DNA from: Chthonomonadaceae bacterium
GTDB taxonomy: Bacteria; Armatimonadota; Chthonomonadetes; Chthonomonadales; Chthonomonadaceae
DNA: 44,436 nucleotides
Direction of reading: 5' to 3'
NCBI GenBank assembly: GCA_025352825.1
Contig: JANXSG010000208.1
Span: 1-44,436, forward strand
In this document: in pieces, positions 1 through 9,668 of the stretch
Numbering within the stretch: the stretch's first letter is position 1
Layout of the letters: each line of letters starts with the position of its first letter
The notes under the pieces: generated by a model
What the model saw: the letters and a program-made list of their open reading frames with translations, nothing else
Told to the model about the DNA's origin: nothing
Databases searched by the model: none
Translations under genes and position numbers: made by a program

Positions 1-189
1 GCTGAGCGCCTGATAAGCGCGCACAAACACTTCCTGAGTACAGTCTTCCGCCTCTTCTGGATGACGCAGGATGTTACGACTCAGCCTGTAGACTAAGCGA
101 TAGTGCCGCTCAACCAGGCTGCGAAATGCGTTTCTATCGCCCGCAAGCGTGCGCGCGACCAGCTTTTCGTCCGTGATTTCCATTATCAT
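1..189 (-). CDS. ECF-type RNA polymerase sigma factor, N-terminal part (cut by window edge)
   Basis: The reverse strand is open from ATG at 189 to base 1 (63 codons). It reads as sigma-70 region 2: an acidic start, the LAGDRNAFRSLVERHY segment, then HPEEAEDCTQEVFVRAYQAL, which matches the core-binding and -10-recognition helix (DAEDLTQEVFLRAY-like) of ECF sigma factors. The start could also be the second Met at 183. Region 4 and any anti-sigma gene lie outside the window. The family assignment is firm; the regulon is unknown. Confidence 0.85.
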   Translation of the reverse strand, partial: MIMEITDEKLVARTLAGDRNAFRSLVERHYRLVYRLSRNILRHPEEAEDCTQEVFVRAYQALS

Positions 190-447
190 TAATCTCAACT
201 CTGTCTTCATCAATATTAGGTTGACCGAATACCTTATTAAAAAGTTGCAGCAGTTAAAAAAAATTTATTTTCGCGCCGCCTAACACACCGGGCACTGAAG
301 TTCCCGTCTGGAAGGCCTATGGCCAACCGTCCTGCGGACGGGATTTCGACTCGATAAAAGCCCATGGAGGGAGCGCTAGCGACTGGAGATGGGCTTTGCA
401 TATCTAGACCTGTACTTTAGTACAGGGAATTCGGGATAATCATTTAT
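190..447. other. Structured intergenic region upstream of ilvE
   Basis: No gene is seen here. Three dyads lie in 300-426: a CCCGTC/GACGGG pair near 302-342, AGCCCAT/ATGGGCT at about 359-395, and a perfect CCTGTAC-TTTA-GTACAGG hairpin at 409-426. The 359-395 dyad is flanked by a short T run on the leftward strand. No T-box consensus is seen, so a tRNA-sensing leader is not supported. This could be a small RNA, a weak terminator or relics of repeats. Confidence 0.35.
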
Positions 448-478
448 TTGTGAAAAGCAAAACGCCTTATGGTATACT
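448..478 (+). promoter_or_regulatory. Candidate sigma-70 promoter of ilvE
   Basis: TTGTGA (448-453) and TATACT (473-478) are separated by 19 bp, or 18 bp if the -35 is read as TGTGAA. The -10 box is good, the -35 weak. It would give a leader of about 70 nt before the aminotransferase gene. Confidence 0.4.
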
Positions 479-555
479 TAAATTATATCATGAGTGTAAA
501 CTCAAAACTAAGTGAAATTACTGGTGTTTGCGTTCTGAAAAAATAGGAGTTTTCG

Positions 556-1449
556 ATGGGGACAGAACCTATCATTCAACAATGGGTAAATCTAAACGGT
601 AAACTGGTACCCAAAACAGAGGCTAGTTTATCTATTTATGATCATGGGTTTTTGTATGGCGATGGTGCATTCGAAGGAATTCGAGTCTACAATGGCAATA
701 TATTTCGCCTGACAGCTCACTTAGAGCGACTCTACCGCTCTCTTAAATCACTCTCGATAGAATTCTGCGTTCCATTCGAATCGCTGACAGAATCCGTCGT
801 AGATACGGTCAGGCAAAATGGACATAACTACGGATATATTCGATTAAGCGTTTCTCGCGGGGTGGGATTAGGGCTAGATCCCAGTAAACTAAATTCGCCA
901 CCAACCGTGATAATTTCAACCGAGCAGCTCCGATTGTATCCACAGGAACTGTATGATAACGGTCTGCATGTTATCACCACTTCCACGCGTGTACCCCCTC
1001 CTGTGTGCGTAGATCCGCAGGTAAAATCGCTTGGCCGATATGTCAATAATATTCAAGCAAAGATGGAAGCAAATGCAGCGGGCGCAGGTGAAGGGCTAAT
1101 GCTGAACATGGAAGGCCGAGTAGCAGAAGCTACCGGAGATAACATCTTCCTAATAAATCACGGTGAGCTGACAACGCCGCCTACAAGCGAGGGAGCGCTG
1201 CCCGGGATTACGCGAGCGGCAGTGATCGACCTGGCAAAAGAATTAGGTATTCCCTGCCGACAATCTGTTGTGACTTTATACGATGTGTACAATTCAGATG
1301 AGGCGTTTCTTACAGGAACAGCTGCCGAAGTAATTCCAATGGTAACCTGTGATCGACGCACGATAGGAAATGGCAAGCCTGGCCCGATCACTGAGACGAT
1401 AATAAACCAGTTCAGAAAGCTTGTATTAGTAGATGGTGTCAAAATTTGA
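556..1449 (+). CDS. ilvE: Branched-chain amino acid aminotransferase (fold type IV PLP enzyme)
   Basis: Transfers the amino group between glutamate and the 2-keto acids of leucine, isoleucine and valine, the last step of their synthesis (cytoplasmic). The 297-residue length is normal. The N-terminal YDHGFLYGDGAFEG motif (about 28-41), the PLP lysine K157 in VKSLGRYVNNIQAKMEA, EATGDNIF (191-198), GALPGITR (213-220) and FLTGTAAEVIPM (251-262) follow the IlvE pattern. The start at 556 is set by AGGAG 5-10 bases upstream. D-amino-acid transaminase and aminodeoxychorismate lyase share the fold, but the NNIQAKMEA and TGTAAEV motifs favour IlvE. It stands alone, without other ilv genes, and has its own candidate promoter. 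Confidence 0.88.
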   Translation: MGTEPIIQQWVNLNGKLVPKTEASLSIYDHGFLYGDGAFEGIRVYNGNIFRLTAHLERLYRSLKSLSIEFCVPFESLTESVVDTVRQNGHNYGYIRLSVSRGVGLGLDPSKLNSPPTVIISTEQLRLYPQELYDNGLHVITTSTRVPPPVCVDPQVKSLGRYVNNIQAKMEANAAGAGEGLMLNMEGRVAEATGDNIFLINHGELTTPPTSEGALPGITRAAVIDLAKELGIPCRQSVVTLYDVYNSDEAFLTGTAAEVIPMVTCDRRTIGNGKPGPITETIINQFRKLVLVDGVKI

Positions 1450-1669
1450 ACTGAAAAATTAGTTTTGGGGAACTTTCAGAAAAATCAACATCTAATATAC
1501 ATTATAAACGATTGTAATAAGATCAGTTTACTAAGATGTAGTATCAATCTTTAAATGGCATTAAAAGCTTGATTCTAAAGTGTTAAAGTCTGTTTCGCTG
1601 GACGAATGGCTACGTTAGCCTAGAAATAGCTAGACGGCGCCAAATCGTGGAGAAGGAGAAGCGAAGACC

Positions 1670-4198
1670 ATGTGGCAAAGATTTACTGAACGCGCACGGC
1701 GTGTAGTGTTCTTCGCACAGGAAGAGGCAGGGCGGCTCGGAGAGAACTACGTCTCTACGGAGCATCTTTTGCTGGGACTCGTGCGTGAAAATGATAGTGT
1801 CGCTGCTCGTATCCTGGATAGAATGGGTGTATCGCTTGGTCGCATCAGAAGTGAGATTGAACGACAGGTTACCCGGGGAGACGGCAGGCTTGGACAGGAT
1901 ATGCAGCTGACCCCTCGTGCGAAGCGAGTGATCGATCTTGCGTACGATGAGGCGAGGCAGCTTTCAAATAACTATATCGGTACAGAACATCTGCTCCTGG
2001 GATTGATTCGTGAAGGCGAAGGGCTCGCAGGTCGTGTGCTTGCGAAACTTGGCGTGGAGCTGGAACGCACACGGCGTGAGGTGATGGCCTTGCAAGATAA
2101 CGATACCCCTCCCGCCAGTCAAAAGCAGAGCGGGCGATCAAGAACACCTACATTGGATGAGTTTGGGCGCGATCTCACAGAACTCGCTCGTAATGAAAAA
2201 CTTGATCCCGTCGTGGGCAGAAACACTGAGATCGAACGCGTGATTCAGATACTTAGCAGAAGAACTAAGAACAACCCCGTACTGCTTGGCGAACCCGGTG
2301 TAGGCAAAACTGCTATCGCAGAGGGTCTGGCGCAGCGAATTATTGCCGGTGATATACCAGACACTCTCAAGGATAAGCGAATTGTCTCTCTCGATCTTGC
2401 CGGCCTGGTCGCTGGCACTAAATACAGGGGTGAGTTCGAAGAGCGTATGAAGCGTGTCATGGAGGAGGTTCGAAAGGCTGCGGGCGATGTCGTACTCTTC
2501 ATCGATGAGCTGCACACTCTGGTGGGAGCAGGCGCCGCAGAAGGCGCAATCGACGCTTCGAACATAATGAAGCCTGCTCTGGCACGTGGGGAGCTTCAGT
2601 GTATAGGCGCTACCACTCTCGATGAGTTCCGAAAATATATTGAGCGTGATGCAGCTCTCCAGCGACGTTTCCAGCCAGTCAAGGTTAGCGAACCCAGTCC
2701 GGAAGAGGCAGTTCAAATACTAAAAGGTCTGCGTGACCGCTACGAGCTTCATCACAAGGTAAAAATCACAGATGAGGCGCTTACCGCAGCCGCCACACTG
2801 GCGGATAGATACATCACGGATCGATTCCTGCCGGATAAAGCAATTGACCTGATAGATGAAGCAGCCAGCCGGGTACGTCTGCAGTACGCACTTCCCCCAG
2901 CCGATCTGCGACAGGCGAAGGCAAAACTCGTCGAGATAAAGAAAGAGATCGACGCTGTCGCGCAGAACAACCGATGGGATCCGGGAGAGACTGATCTTCA
3001 AGAAAAAGAGGAGACTCTCAAACGTGAAATCAGTGAGTTGGAACTCGACTGGCATACAAAGCGTGAGAGTATTCAGCGCGTGGTAACTGAAGAAGAGGTT
3101 GCCCAGATTGTACAGAGCTGGACAGGCATCCCAGTCAGCCGATTGGTAGAAGCTGAAATGCAGAAACTACTTCGTATGGAGGATGATCTGCACACGCGGA
3201 TTATTGGCCAGCATGAAGCCATCGTTTCTGTCAGCAAGGCAGTACGCCGCGCTCGTTCTGGAATGAAAGATCCGAAACGCCCGATGGGAACATTCATTTT
3301 CCTGGGCCCGACCGGAGTTGGTAAGACGGAACTTGCAAGAGCTTTGGCCTCTCTTCTATTCGGTAACGAGAACAATCTAATCCGTATAGATATGAGTGAG
3401 TACATGGAGAGGTTTGCTGTTTCCAGGCTGGTGGGAGCTCCGCCCGGATATGTGGGATACGAAGAGGGCGGGCAGCTCACCGAAGCAGTCCGGCGCAATC
3501 CATACGCAGTGGTTCTGCTGGATGAGATAGAAAAGGCGCATCCAGATGTATTCAATATCCTGCTTCAGGTAGCAGAGGATGGCCGCCTTACAGACTCTCA
3601 AGGACGGATTGTAGACTTCAAGAATACGGTCATCATCATGACTTCTAACCTTGGAGCGCGCTCGATTAATCCCGATAGAGGAATGGGTATTCGCGGCGAC
3701 CTGACACGGCGTGGAGAAAACGAAGAAAAAGCATACGATGCGATGAAGAACAAAGTGATGGACGAGATGAAAAAAACGTTCCGTCCGGAGTTCCTGAACC
3801 GTATCGATGAAGTGATTGTGTTCCATCCTCTGACAGCAGACGAGATATTCCAGATAGTGGATCTGATCTTAGCTAGGGTTAACAAGCAGGTTGAATCGCA
3901 AGAGTTAATTCTGAAGGTCTCTCCTGAAGTAAAGGACCACCTTGCAAAAGAGGGCTTTGATCCTACTCTGGGTGCACGTCCTCTGCGGAGAGCAGTTCAG
4001 CGGGTGATAGAGGATCCGCTGGCGGAAGAGGTACTTCGAGGGACGTTCCGACCAGGGGATACAATACTGGCTGAGATGGATGCTGGAAAAGTGGTATTCC
4101 GCAGAGCAGGAATCCTGGATGAGCAGCTTCCATCAGCAGGCGACGACTCATCTGATGTGAGTTTGCCACCACTGGATGATCCACTGCCAGTAACATAA
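1670..4198 (+). CDS. clpC: ATP-dependent Clp protease ATP-binding subunit ClpC
   Basis: Hsp100 unfoldase that feeds damaged or regulatory proteins to ClpP, or disaggregates them. Two N-terminal Clp repeats (about 1-75 and 80-150) contain the paired [11 protein letters not shown] and [11 protein letters not shown] motifs. AAA1 has Walker A GEPGVGKT at 207-214 and Walker B LFIDE near 276-281. A middle domain rich in charged helices (about 405-480) is typical of ClpC. AAA2 has Walker A GPTGVGKT at 546-553 and Walker [14 protein letters not shown], followed by [14 protein letters not shown]. At 842 residues it is full length. An AGGAG-type site lies before 1670. There is no ctsR, mcsA or mcsB beside it, so control by CtsR is not indicated here. 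Transcription ends at a strong terminator 18 bases downstream. Confidence 0.96.
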   Translation: MWQRFTERARRVVFFAQEEAGRLGENYVSTEHLLLGLVRENDSVAARILDRMGVSLGRIRSEIERQVTRGDGRLGQDMQLTPRAKRVIDLAYDEARQLSNNYIGTEHLLLGLIREGEGLAGRVLAKLGVELERTRREVMALQDNDTPPASQKQSGRSRTPTLDEFGRDLTELARNEKLDPVVGRNTEIERVIQILSRRTKNNPVLLGEPGVGKTAIAEGLAQRIIAGDIPDTLKDKRIVSLDLAGLVAGTKYRGEFEERMKRVMEEVRKAAGDVVLFIDELHTLVGAGAAEGAIDASNIMKPALARGELQCIGATTLDEFRKYIERDAALQRRFQPVKVSEPSPEEAVQILKGLRDRYELHHKVKITDEALTAAATLADRYITDRFLPDKAIDLIDEAASRVRLQYALPPADLRQAKAKLVEIKKEIDAVAQNNRWDPGETDLQEKEETLKREISELELDWHTKRESIQRVVTEEEVAQIVQSWTGIPVSRLVEAEMQKLLRMEDDLHTRIIGQHEAIVSVSKAVRRARSGMKDPKRPMGTFIFLGPTGVGKTELARALASLLFGNENNLIRIDMSEYMERFAVSRLVGAPPGYVGYEEGGQLTEAVRRNPYAVVLLDEIEKAHPDVFNILLQVAEDGRLTDSQGRIVDFKNTVIIMTSNLGARSINPDRGMGIRGDLTRRGENEEKAYDAMKNKVMDEMKKTFRPEFLNRIDEVIVFHPLTADEIFQIVDLILARVNKQVESQELILKVSPEVKDHLAKEGFDPTLGARPLRRAVQRVIEDPLAEEVLRGTFRPGDTILAEMDAGKVVFRRAGILDEQLPSAGDDSSDVSLPPLDDPLPVT

Positions 4199-4216
4199 CT
4201 GCACAATAAGTAATTA

Positions 4217-4250
4217 GTCCCCCGAAGAATTTCTTCGGGGGACTTTTTTT
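4217..4250 (+). terminator. Intrinsic terminator of clpC
   Basis: A perfect 12-bp stem (GTCCCCCGAAGA, 4217-4228, pairing with 4232-4243) with a 3-base loop is followed directly by seven T (4244-4250). It starts 18 bases after the clpC stop codon. This is the clearest Rho-independent terminator in the window. Confidence 0.93.
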
Positions 4251-4259
4251 GCCTGCATT

Positions 4260-4418
4260 ACCCTTATCCCCGGCCCTTCTCCCTGGTCACTCGTTCCTCG
4301 TTAGGGAGAACGGAGCGAATGCGATTTAGGCTCTCCTTCTCCTGTTTTTGGGAGAGGGGGTCGGGGGGTGAGGGCAGAAATCCCTCTCCTGTTTTGGGAG
4401 AGAGGCTGGGAGTGAGGG
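4260..4418. repeat. Cluster of three C/G-rich palindromic intergenic repeats
   Basis: Three units at about 4260-4311, 4331-4374 and 4382-4418. Each has arms of the CTCTCC.../...GGGAGAGGGGG type. The first has a CTCGTTCCTCG-like loop, the others a CCTGTTTTTGGG core, and flanking G-rich tails end in GGGGTGAGGG. The same family recurs throughout the window. The cluster fills the space between clpC and the ROK gene. Confidence 0.85.
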
Positions 4419-4488
4419 TTCAATGTAGGAATTTAGCTAATTCGACTAGAATAAGAATGAAATTAATTTTAATCAGGGGCAGCATTTT

Positions 4489-5535
4489 ATGGCGGATAAA
4501 TTGATACTCGGTGTGGATATTGGCGGGACAAAATCGGCAGTGGCGCTTGGGAATCGAGAAGGAGAAATTATTGATCGTCGGAGTGAACTGACTCTTCCCC
4601 TAGAGCGATCTCCACAGGAGGCGCTAAACAGCCTCACAAAAATTGCGAAGGAGATGTTGAAGGAAAATAAGATCGAATTCGATCAGCTTGAGGGAGTGGG
4701 AGTATCCTGTGGAGGACCGCTTGATACAAAAACAGGGACAATTTTTGCGCCGCCAAATCTGCCTGGATGGGTGGCTGTTCCAGTAAAACAGATCCTTGAA
4801 GAGAGTTTTAAGATTCCTGTTATTGTGGAGAACGATGCGAATGCAACAGCGCTTGCAGAATGGATATTCGGTGCAGGCAGGGGCGCTCGCAACGTCGTTT
4901 TTCTTACGATGGGTACGGGAATTGGCGGGGGATTAATCCTGGATGGGAAACTCTACCGGGGAACGAACGATCTTGCCGGTGAGATGGGACATCAGACACT
5001 CCTTATGAACGGCCCTCTCTGCGGGTGCGGTAAACGCGGGTGCCTGGAAGCGCTGGCATCTGGGCCAGCCATTGCTCGGCTTGCGCGCGAATCGATGATG
5101 TACGGCCGGCATAAGCGCGTAGTTGTCCTGGCTGGCGGAAATCCAGAGGATATTACAGCCAAACATGTGGTAGATGCTGCGAAAGAGGGAGACCATTTCG
5201 CCATCCAAATTTTGGAAGAAGCCGGCACGTATATGGGGCTTGGCATCGCGAATCTGATTCAGATTTTGAATCCCGAAATAGTTATTATTGGAACCATCGC
5301 AGTGCATGCTGGCGATCTGGTGATGAACCCGATTCGATCAGCGGTGGAGGAGTTTGCATGGAAACGCAGCCTGGAAGTATGCTCAATTGTACCTGCTGAA
5401 CTTGGTGATCGCAGTCAGGATTTAGCAGCTATTGCGCTAGTAATTGAAGCCACGAACCCTGGCCACAAATTCACCTCATCTCCTGTCCCCCTCTTCCAAG
5501 TGAGGAGCGAACACTTGGAAGAGGGGTTTTGTTGA
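4489..5535 (+). CDS. ROK-family sugar kinase (glucokinase-like)
   Basis: Phosphorylates a hexose with ATP in the cytoplasm; glucose is likely but not certain, since ROK also includes N-acetylmannosamine and fructose kinases. DIGGTK at 10-15 is the phosphate-binding loop, END at 114-116 holds the catalytic Asp116, and GTGIGGG (142-148) binds ATP. The zinc site GH (167-168) plus CGCGKRGC (178-185) is complete. No N-terminal helix-turn-helix is present, so this is a kinase and not a repressor. At 348 residues it is longer than the usual 300-320: the last 25 or so residues are translated from a palindromic repeat that also forms a terminator. It converges with the fusion gene, leaving 5 bases between the stop codons. 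Confidence 0.88.
   Translation: MADKLILGVDIGGTKSAVALGNREGEIIDRRSELTLPLERSPQEALNSLTKIAKEMLKENKIEFDQLEGVGVSCGGPLDTKTGTIFAPPNLPGWVAVPVKQILEESFKIPVIVENDANATALAEWIFGAGRGARNVVFLTMGTGIGGGLILDGKLYRGTNDLAGEMGHQTLLMNGPLCGCGKRGCLEALASGPAIARLARESMMYGRHKRVVVLAGGNPEDITAKHVVDAAKEGDHFAIQILEEAGTYMGLGIANLIQILNPEIVIIGTIAVHAGDLVMNPIRSAVEEFAWKRSLEVCSIVPAELGDRSQDLAAIALVIEATNPGHKFTSSPVPLFQVRSEHLEEGFC
5488..5530 (+). terminator. Repeat-derived hairpin terminator overlapping the ROK 3' end
   Basis: A perfect 15-bp stem (CCCCTCTTCCAAGTG at 5488-5502, complement at 5512-5526) with a 9-base loop (AGGAGCGAA) is followed by TTTT (5527-5530). It lies inside the last codons of the ROK gene, whose stop is at 5533-5535. The arms and loop match the intergenic repeat family, so a mobile palindrome appears to have become a terminator. 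Confidence 0.7.
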
Positions 5536-5540
5536 GGGCA

Positions 5541-8500
5541 TTATTTAGCGGGCAGGCCAAATGCCATATATGTATCACCACTTTTTGTACGGAGTTTACC
5601 GCCGCCGCCGGCGGCAATCACCACATACTGCCGCCCGTTGACCATGTAGGTAGATGGAGTCGCATATCCACCCGAAGGCAGTTTGTAGTCCCAAAGCAGC
5701 TTTCCAGTAGATTTATCGAATGCATGAAATTTCTCATCTTTCGTAGCACCGATAAATACCAGCCCGCCCTCGGTTACAATGGTTCCGCCAAAATTCTCGG
5801 TTCCGGTCTGCGGCACGCCTTTTGCTTTGAGTTCGGGATACTCGCCCAGCGGAATCCGCCAGGCGAATTCACCCTTATTCAAATCGATGGCGGTCAGGTT
5901 TCCCCATGGCGGCTTGTTTGCAGGATATCCGAGCTGATCGAAAAAGTAGTTGTAACCACCGAAATCATATCCGCCGGATAAGTTCGGTTTGAGCGAAGCG
6001 ACGTAGATCACATTGTTGGAGTTGACGTAGAGAAGACCGGTGGTCGGGTCGAAAGACGCTCCACTCCAGTTTGCTCCGCCGTGGAAGCCAGGCGATACCA
6101 CCGACCCTTGAACCGAAGGCGGCAGGTTGGGTTTGCCATACTTCATCCCTTCCAGCATATGCATCGTGTAGTCGTGCGATTCTGGGGATATATTCGTCAC
6201 ATCGTCCTTCGTGAAGAGTGTTGGGGAGAAGGGAGGCGGCTTGACAGGCATTGGCTGTGTAGGAAACGCCTGCTCGCCTGGAATGTCGGATGCGGGAACC
6301 GCCTGCTCCACGACATCGAAGAGCGGCTTCCCCGTGATACGGTCGAAGAGGTAACAGTAGCCGGTCTTTGTCACCTGAGCGACTGCATCGACCCTCTTTC
6401 CATCGTGCATAACAGAAACCATCACCGGTGGGCACGGATTGTCGTGATCCCAGAGATCGTGGTGTGTGGTCTGAAAATGCCATAACCTTTTCCCGGTACG
6501 GATATCGACAGCGAGTGTGCAGTTTGCGAATAGATTCGCTCCTTTGCGGTCGGCACCATAGAAGTCGGAAGCTGCCGATCCTGTGCCGCAGTATAGAATT
6601 CCTCGTTTTTCATCCAGATTGTATCCATCCCAGGCGTTTGTACCGGAGCGATCTCTCCAGGAGTCGACCTCCCACGTATCGTTTCCAACTTCACCAGGAC
6701 GCGGTACGGTAACAAAGCGCCAAACCTCTTTTCCTGTTCGTGCATCGAATGCACGAATATCTCCCGGAGCGCCAGGCTGACCTTCGGACACAAGAAAACC
6801 GAGTATAATTAGATTTTCAAAAACGGTAGGAGCGGAAGTCACTCCATAACCCATCTTTGAAATATCGCGTTCAATCCCAGACTTAAGATCTACACTTCCG
6901 CCTTTGCCGAATTCCGGATCGGGATTACCGTCGCGAGCATTCAGAGAGTGAAGACGTGCATCGGGTGTCGCCATCAGTATGCGACGCTTCCCATTGGCTT
7001 TTTTATCAGACCAGTACGCCACCCCGCGGTTGACTCCTCCAGAATGCGTATCCGTCTTCCAAATCTCTCTGCCAGTAGCCGCATCCAGCGCGACGATTTT
7101 TAGAGAGGGAGTCGTGACATACATCACGCCATCCATAACAATCGGCGTACACTCTATCGTGCTGCCGGAGATATTGTCTCCAGAGTGATACGTCCAGAGT
7201 GGTTGAAGATTCTTTACATTATCACGGTTGATCAGTTTTAACTTCGAGTAACGCATACCGCCTTGATCGTTGCCAACGCGAACCCAGTCTACACTGTTTC
7301 TCTTATCAACGACAGGCAGCGGTCCAACGGTCCTAGTCGGGGATTCAACAACAATACTGCTGGCGGTAAAGAGATGCGCCGGGCTGCTCAATCTCCCAAC
7401 ATCTGGATAGCTGCTCTGATCGACACTGTCAAATCGCCACAACCCGAGCGTTGTGTCTTCTACTATTTGCGGCGTGGTTGGAACCCCTTTAATATCGAGC
7501 GCGGATTTTGAAATACGAACGTCGTCAACCAGTCCATCACATCCGATTTCCTGCGATACCAGACTGCCAAACGCAATGTTTCCAGGCTCGGATGGGCCGT
7601 TGTTAAATACGACGGATTGATCTGCAGCCTGCGATCCATCCACAAACAGACGCACACGACCAGCCATGAAAACCATCGTGAGATAGTGCCACTTATCGTC
7701 ACAGATATCTACGCTGGTATGAACATGATCCGGTGTCATCCCGGGCATGTATGCCGTGAACTGACCGCTCCCTGTGAAAGTGAATAGCTCCCAATGTGTA
7801 GCAGACGGCTTCTTTTCGCTGGCGACCAGGATATTGAATGAGGATTTACTGTGCAGTTTAGCCCAGAGTTCCACCGTAAGTGGAGGCGTGCGATAGTCGG
7901 TGCGCCCTGCCGCCCATGCACCACCCATCCTCCCATTCAATGCTTTTCCAAACTTCCCATCCAATATCGGCTCACCTGCAGCAACTCCACTTTGTGAAGC
8001 CTGTTTCAACGAGCTCTCGATAGTCCAGGCGCTTCCGTTTCGAAACAGAGTGTTTTCCATAAGGGATACAGGAGGATCGAACGTGAGTGGATTTTTTTTC
8101 GATGCCCACACTGTCCCTCGCCTGATGAGTGAACCTGCCATCCGGACTGCACGGCCATCATGCCCCAGGAGTGTTTGGAAAATTCTACCTTTCCCGTAGT
8201 TGTACGCCCAGGCCATAGGTTCGTCCATTTTGGTTGTTTTCGAATGGGCGGTCGCGAGAGGGGTAATCGGCTGTGTCCCGATCTGATGAAAGTAGAGTTC
8301 ATCATCTGTATCGAAGGGCTGCAGCCCGGTGGTAATAGGATGTTTTACGCTGGAAATTTCTACATGGAACGGTCCGTGCGCATCGTGCCCGCTTGGGAAG
8401 TCGTGCATCCACGCCCGCCGAACTATGTGCGTTCGGAACTCCTTCCATTCGGACTCTTTGTTCGGAAGCGTGTAGTTGAAAGCGCCGTTTGCAAAATGAA

Positions 8501-9629
8501 TAACGGCAAGCCCACCGCCTTTCTTGAGATACGAAACAAAGTTTTCCTTTGCTGCCTCACTCAACCCGGGCTTTTCCCAGTTGTTGTAGTTAAAAACGAG
8601 AACGTCGTATCCATTGATTTTCGAGGTCGCCAGATCCTCAATATTCTCGCTGACATCGACCTGAATGCGCGGATCCTGCTCCAGGGTCAAGATTAACGCT
8701 GCCGTCAGTTTACGCCAATCATGCCCCGGATGATGATATCCCGTCAGAATGAGGGCTTTTATTGGCAGTTCCAGATGAGACTGCACACCCCCAGCGGGTA
8801 CAGCCAACCCTGCAGTCCAGACGATTGCGTTCAGGATCATCTTGCGATAGTCATCCAGCCACCAGTTCTTGTAAAAATGACCGCCTGTGAATCCAAAACC
8901 ACGGCCGCCATCCTTGCGTTCGACAGCCCATGCCGTCGGGAAGTCCTGTGCCTCCCCTGGCGGACGAGAGAGCAGAATAGGCGTCACTCGGGGATCATTC
9001 TCGCGGAAACGGATTCGGTAGTAGAACTCTTCCTGCAGATCGAAAGGATTTACTCCGCGCAGAATGGGATGCTCTGAAGAGCCAAGTTTCACGGGGGCGG
9101 TATAGGTTTGGATAGCGGAATACCATTTGTTGGGAGTAGTTCCCGTTTCATAATCGAAGTAGCCGCCTGCCCACTCAGTTATCTGGTCATGAAATCTAGT
9201 TGGCGCAAATGTCGACCAGTGAAACTGCATAAAGCCACAACCCCGCTTCATCTTCTTCTCGATGACTTTCATGCGGTCGCCAACATAGAGCGGATGGTCG
9301 CTCTCTTTTCGGTCGCTGCCATCCGTGATTAAAACAATGGTATCTGCGTCGTCCAGGGCGCTTTCATTCTCAGGCCAACCATGGAAATAGGCTTCTGTGT
9401 GGACACCCTTCAGATTAGGGGCAGAATCGAGTAGATATTTGAGCAGAATGACGTTCTTTTCGTACTCATGCGTGTATTTATCATGCCCGGTCATAGAGCC
9501 GGCTATTAGCACGATTTTCTTTTCTTTCTTCGAGGTTGATATGTATCTGCCAGATTCCGCAGGTTTAACTGATCCAATCACGATTAACACTCCTAATAAC
9601 CAACTTGATAATCTCAACAATGAAAGCAT
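5541..9629 (-). CDS. Secreted ThuA-ThuA-LamG-PQQ quinoprotein fusion
   Basis: A 1362-residue exported protein. Residues 1-26 form a signal peptide (hydrophobic LLGVLIVIGS, then PAESG). Two ThuA-like modules follow: about 38-275 (MQFHW, GFGFTGGHFYKNW) and about 290-520 (LILTGYHHPGHDW, GGGLAVIHFANGAF, GRIFQTLLGHD). A concanavalin/LamG module covers about 545-725 (TVELWAKL, WHYLTMVF, RLFVDG). The last part, about 780-1360, is an eight-bladed quinoprotein propeller with DLWDHDNPCPP (about 1052-1062) and GYCYLFDRITGKPL, as in PQQ-dependent sugar and alcohol dehydrogenases. No CxxCH heme motif is seen, so electrons would go to a separate acceptor. ThuA proteins act in disaccharide metabolism, so oxidation or processing of polysaccharide-derived sugars is likely but inferred. 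The site GAAGGG precedes the ATG at 9629. Confidence 0.85.
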   Translation of the reverse strand: MLSLLRLSSWLLGVLIVIGSVKPAESGRYISTSKKEKKIVLIAGSMTGHDKYTHEYEKNVILLKYLLDSAPNLKGVHTEAYFHGWPENESALDDADTIVLITDGSDRKESDHPLYVGDRMKVIEKKMKRGCGFMQFHWSTFAPTRFHDQITEWAGGYFDYETGTTPNKWYSAIQTYTAPVKLGSSEHPILRGVNPFDLQEEFYYRIRFRENDPRVTPILLSRPPGEAQDFPTAWAVERKDGGRGFGFTGGHFYKNWWLDDYRKMILNAIVWTAGLAVPAGGVQSHLELPIKALILTGYHHPGHDWRKLTAALILTLEQDPRIQVDVSENIEDLATSKINGYDVLVFNYNNWEKPGLSEAAKENFVSYLKKGGGLAVIHFANGAFNYTLPNKESEWKEFRTHIVRRAWMHDFPSGHDAHGPFHVEISSVKHPITTGLQPFDTDDELYFHQIGTQPITPLATAHSKTTKMDEPMAWAYNYGKGRIFQTLLGHDGRAVRMAGSLIRRGTVWASKKNPLTFDPPVSLMENTLFRNGSAWTIESSLKQASQSGVAAGEPILDGKFGKALNGRMGGAWAAGRTDYRTPPLTVELWAKLHSKSSFNILVASEKKPSATHWELFTFTGSGQFTAYMPGMTPDHVHTSVDICDDKWHYLTMVFMAGRVRLFVDGSQAADQSVVFNNGPSEPGNIAFGSLVSQEIGCDGLVDDVRISKSALDIKGVPTTPQIVEDTTLGLWRFDSVDQSSYPDVGRLSSPAHLFTASSIVVESPTRTVGPLPVVDKRNSVDWVRVGNDQGGMRYSKLKLINRDNVKNLQPLWTYHSGDNISGSTIECTPIVMDGVMYVTTPSLKIVALDAATGREIWKTDTHSGGVNRGVAYWSDKKANGKRRILMATPDARLHSLNARDGNPDPEFGKGGSVDLKSGIERDISKMGYGVTSAPTVFENLIILGFLVSEGQPGAPGDIRAFDARTGKEVWRFVTVPRPGEVGNDTWEVDSWRDRSGTNAWDGYNLDEKRGILYCGTGSAASDFYGADRKGANLFANCTLAVDIRTGKRLWHFQTTHHDLWDHDNPCPPVMVSVMHDGKRVDAVAQVTKTGYCYLFDRITGKPLFDVVEQAVPASDIPGEQAFPTQPMPVKPPPFSPTLFTKDDVTNISPESHDYTMHMLEGMKYGKPNLPPSVQGSVVSPGFHGGANWSGASFDPTTGLLYVNSNNVIYVASLKPNLSGGYDFGGYNYFFDQLGYPANKPPWGNLTAIDLNKGEFAWRIPLGEYPELKAKGVPQTGTENFGGTIVTEGGLVFIGATKDEKFHAFDKSTGKLLWDYKLPSGGYATPSTYMVNGRQYVVIAAGGGGKLRTKSGDTYMAFGLPAK

Positions 9630-9668
9630 ATTGATATGTTTTCCCTTCTAGTCTCGTCGCAGGAGAAG

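Noticed and set aside
190-555. T-box or tRNA-like element upstream of ilvE
   Set aside because: No T-box consensus and no cloverleaf with acceptor stem, despite a short TTCGACTC string.
2138-2716. 192-codon leftward frame inside clpC
   Set aside because: Antisense to the AAA1 domain of a clear ClpC gene; no motif of its own.
4319-4504. Open frame of 61 codons before the ROK gene
   Set aside because: It reads through palindromic repeats, has no ribosome site, and overlaps the ROK start; its residues are translations of the repeat.
5529-5981. 150-codon rightward frame
   Set aside because: Antisense to the conserved quinoprotein domain; a shadow of that gene.
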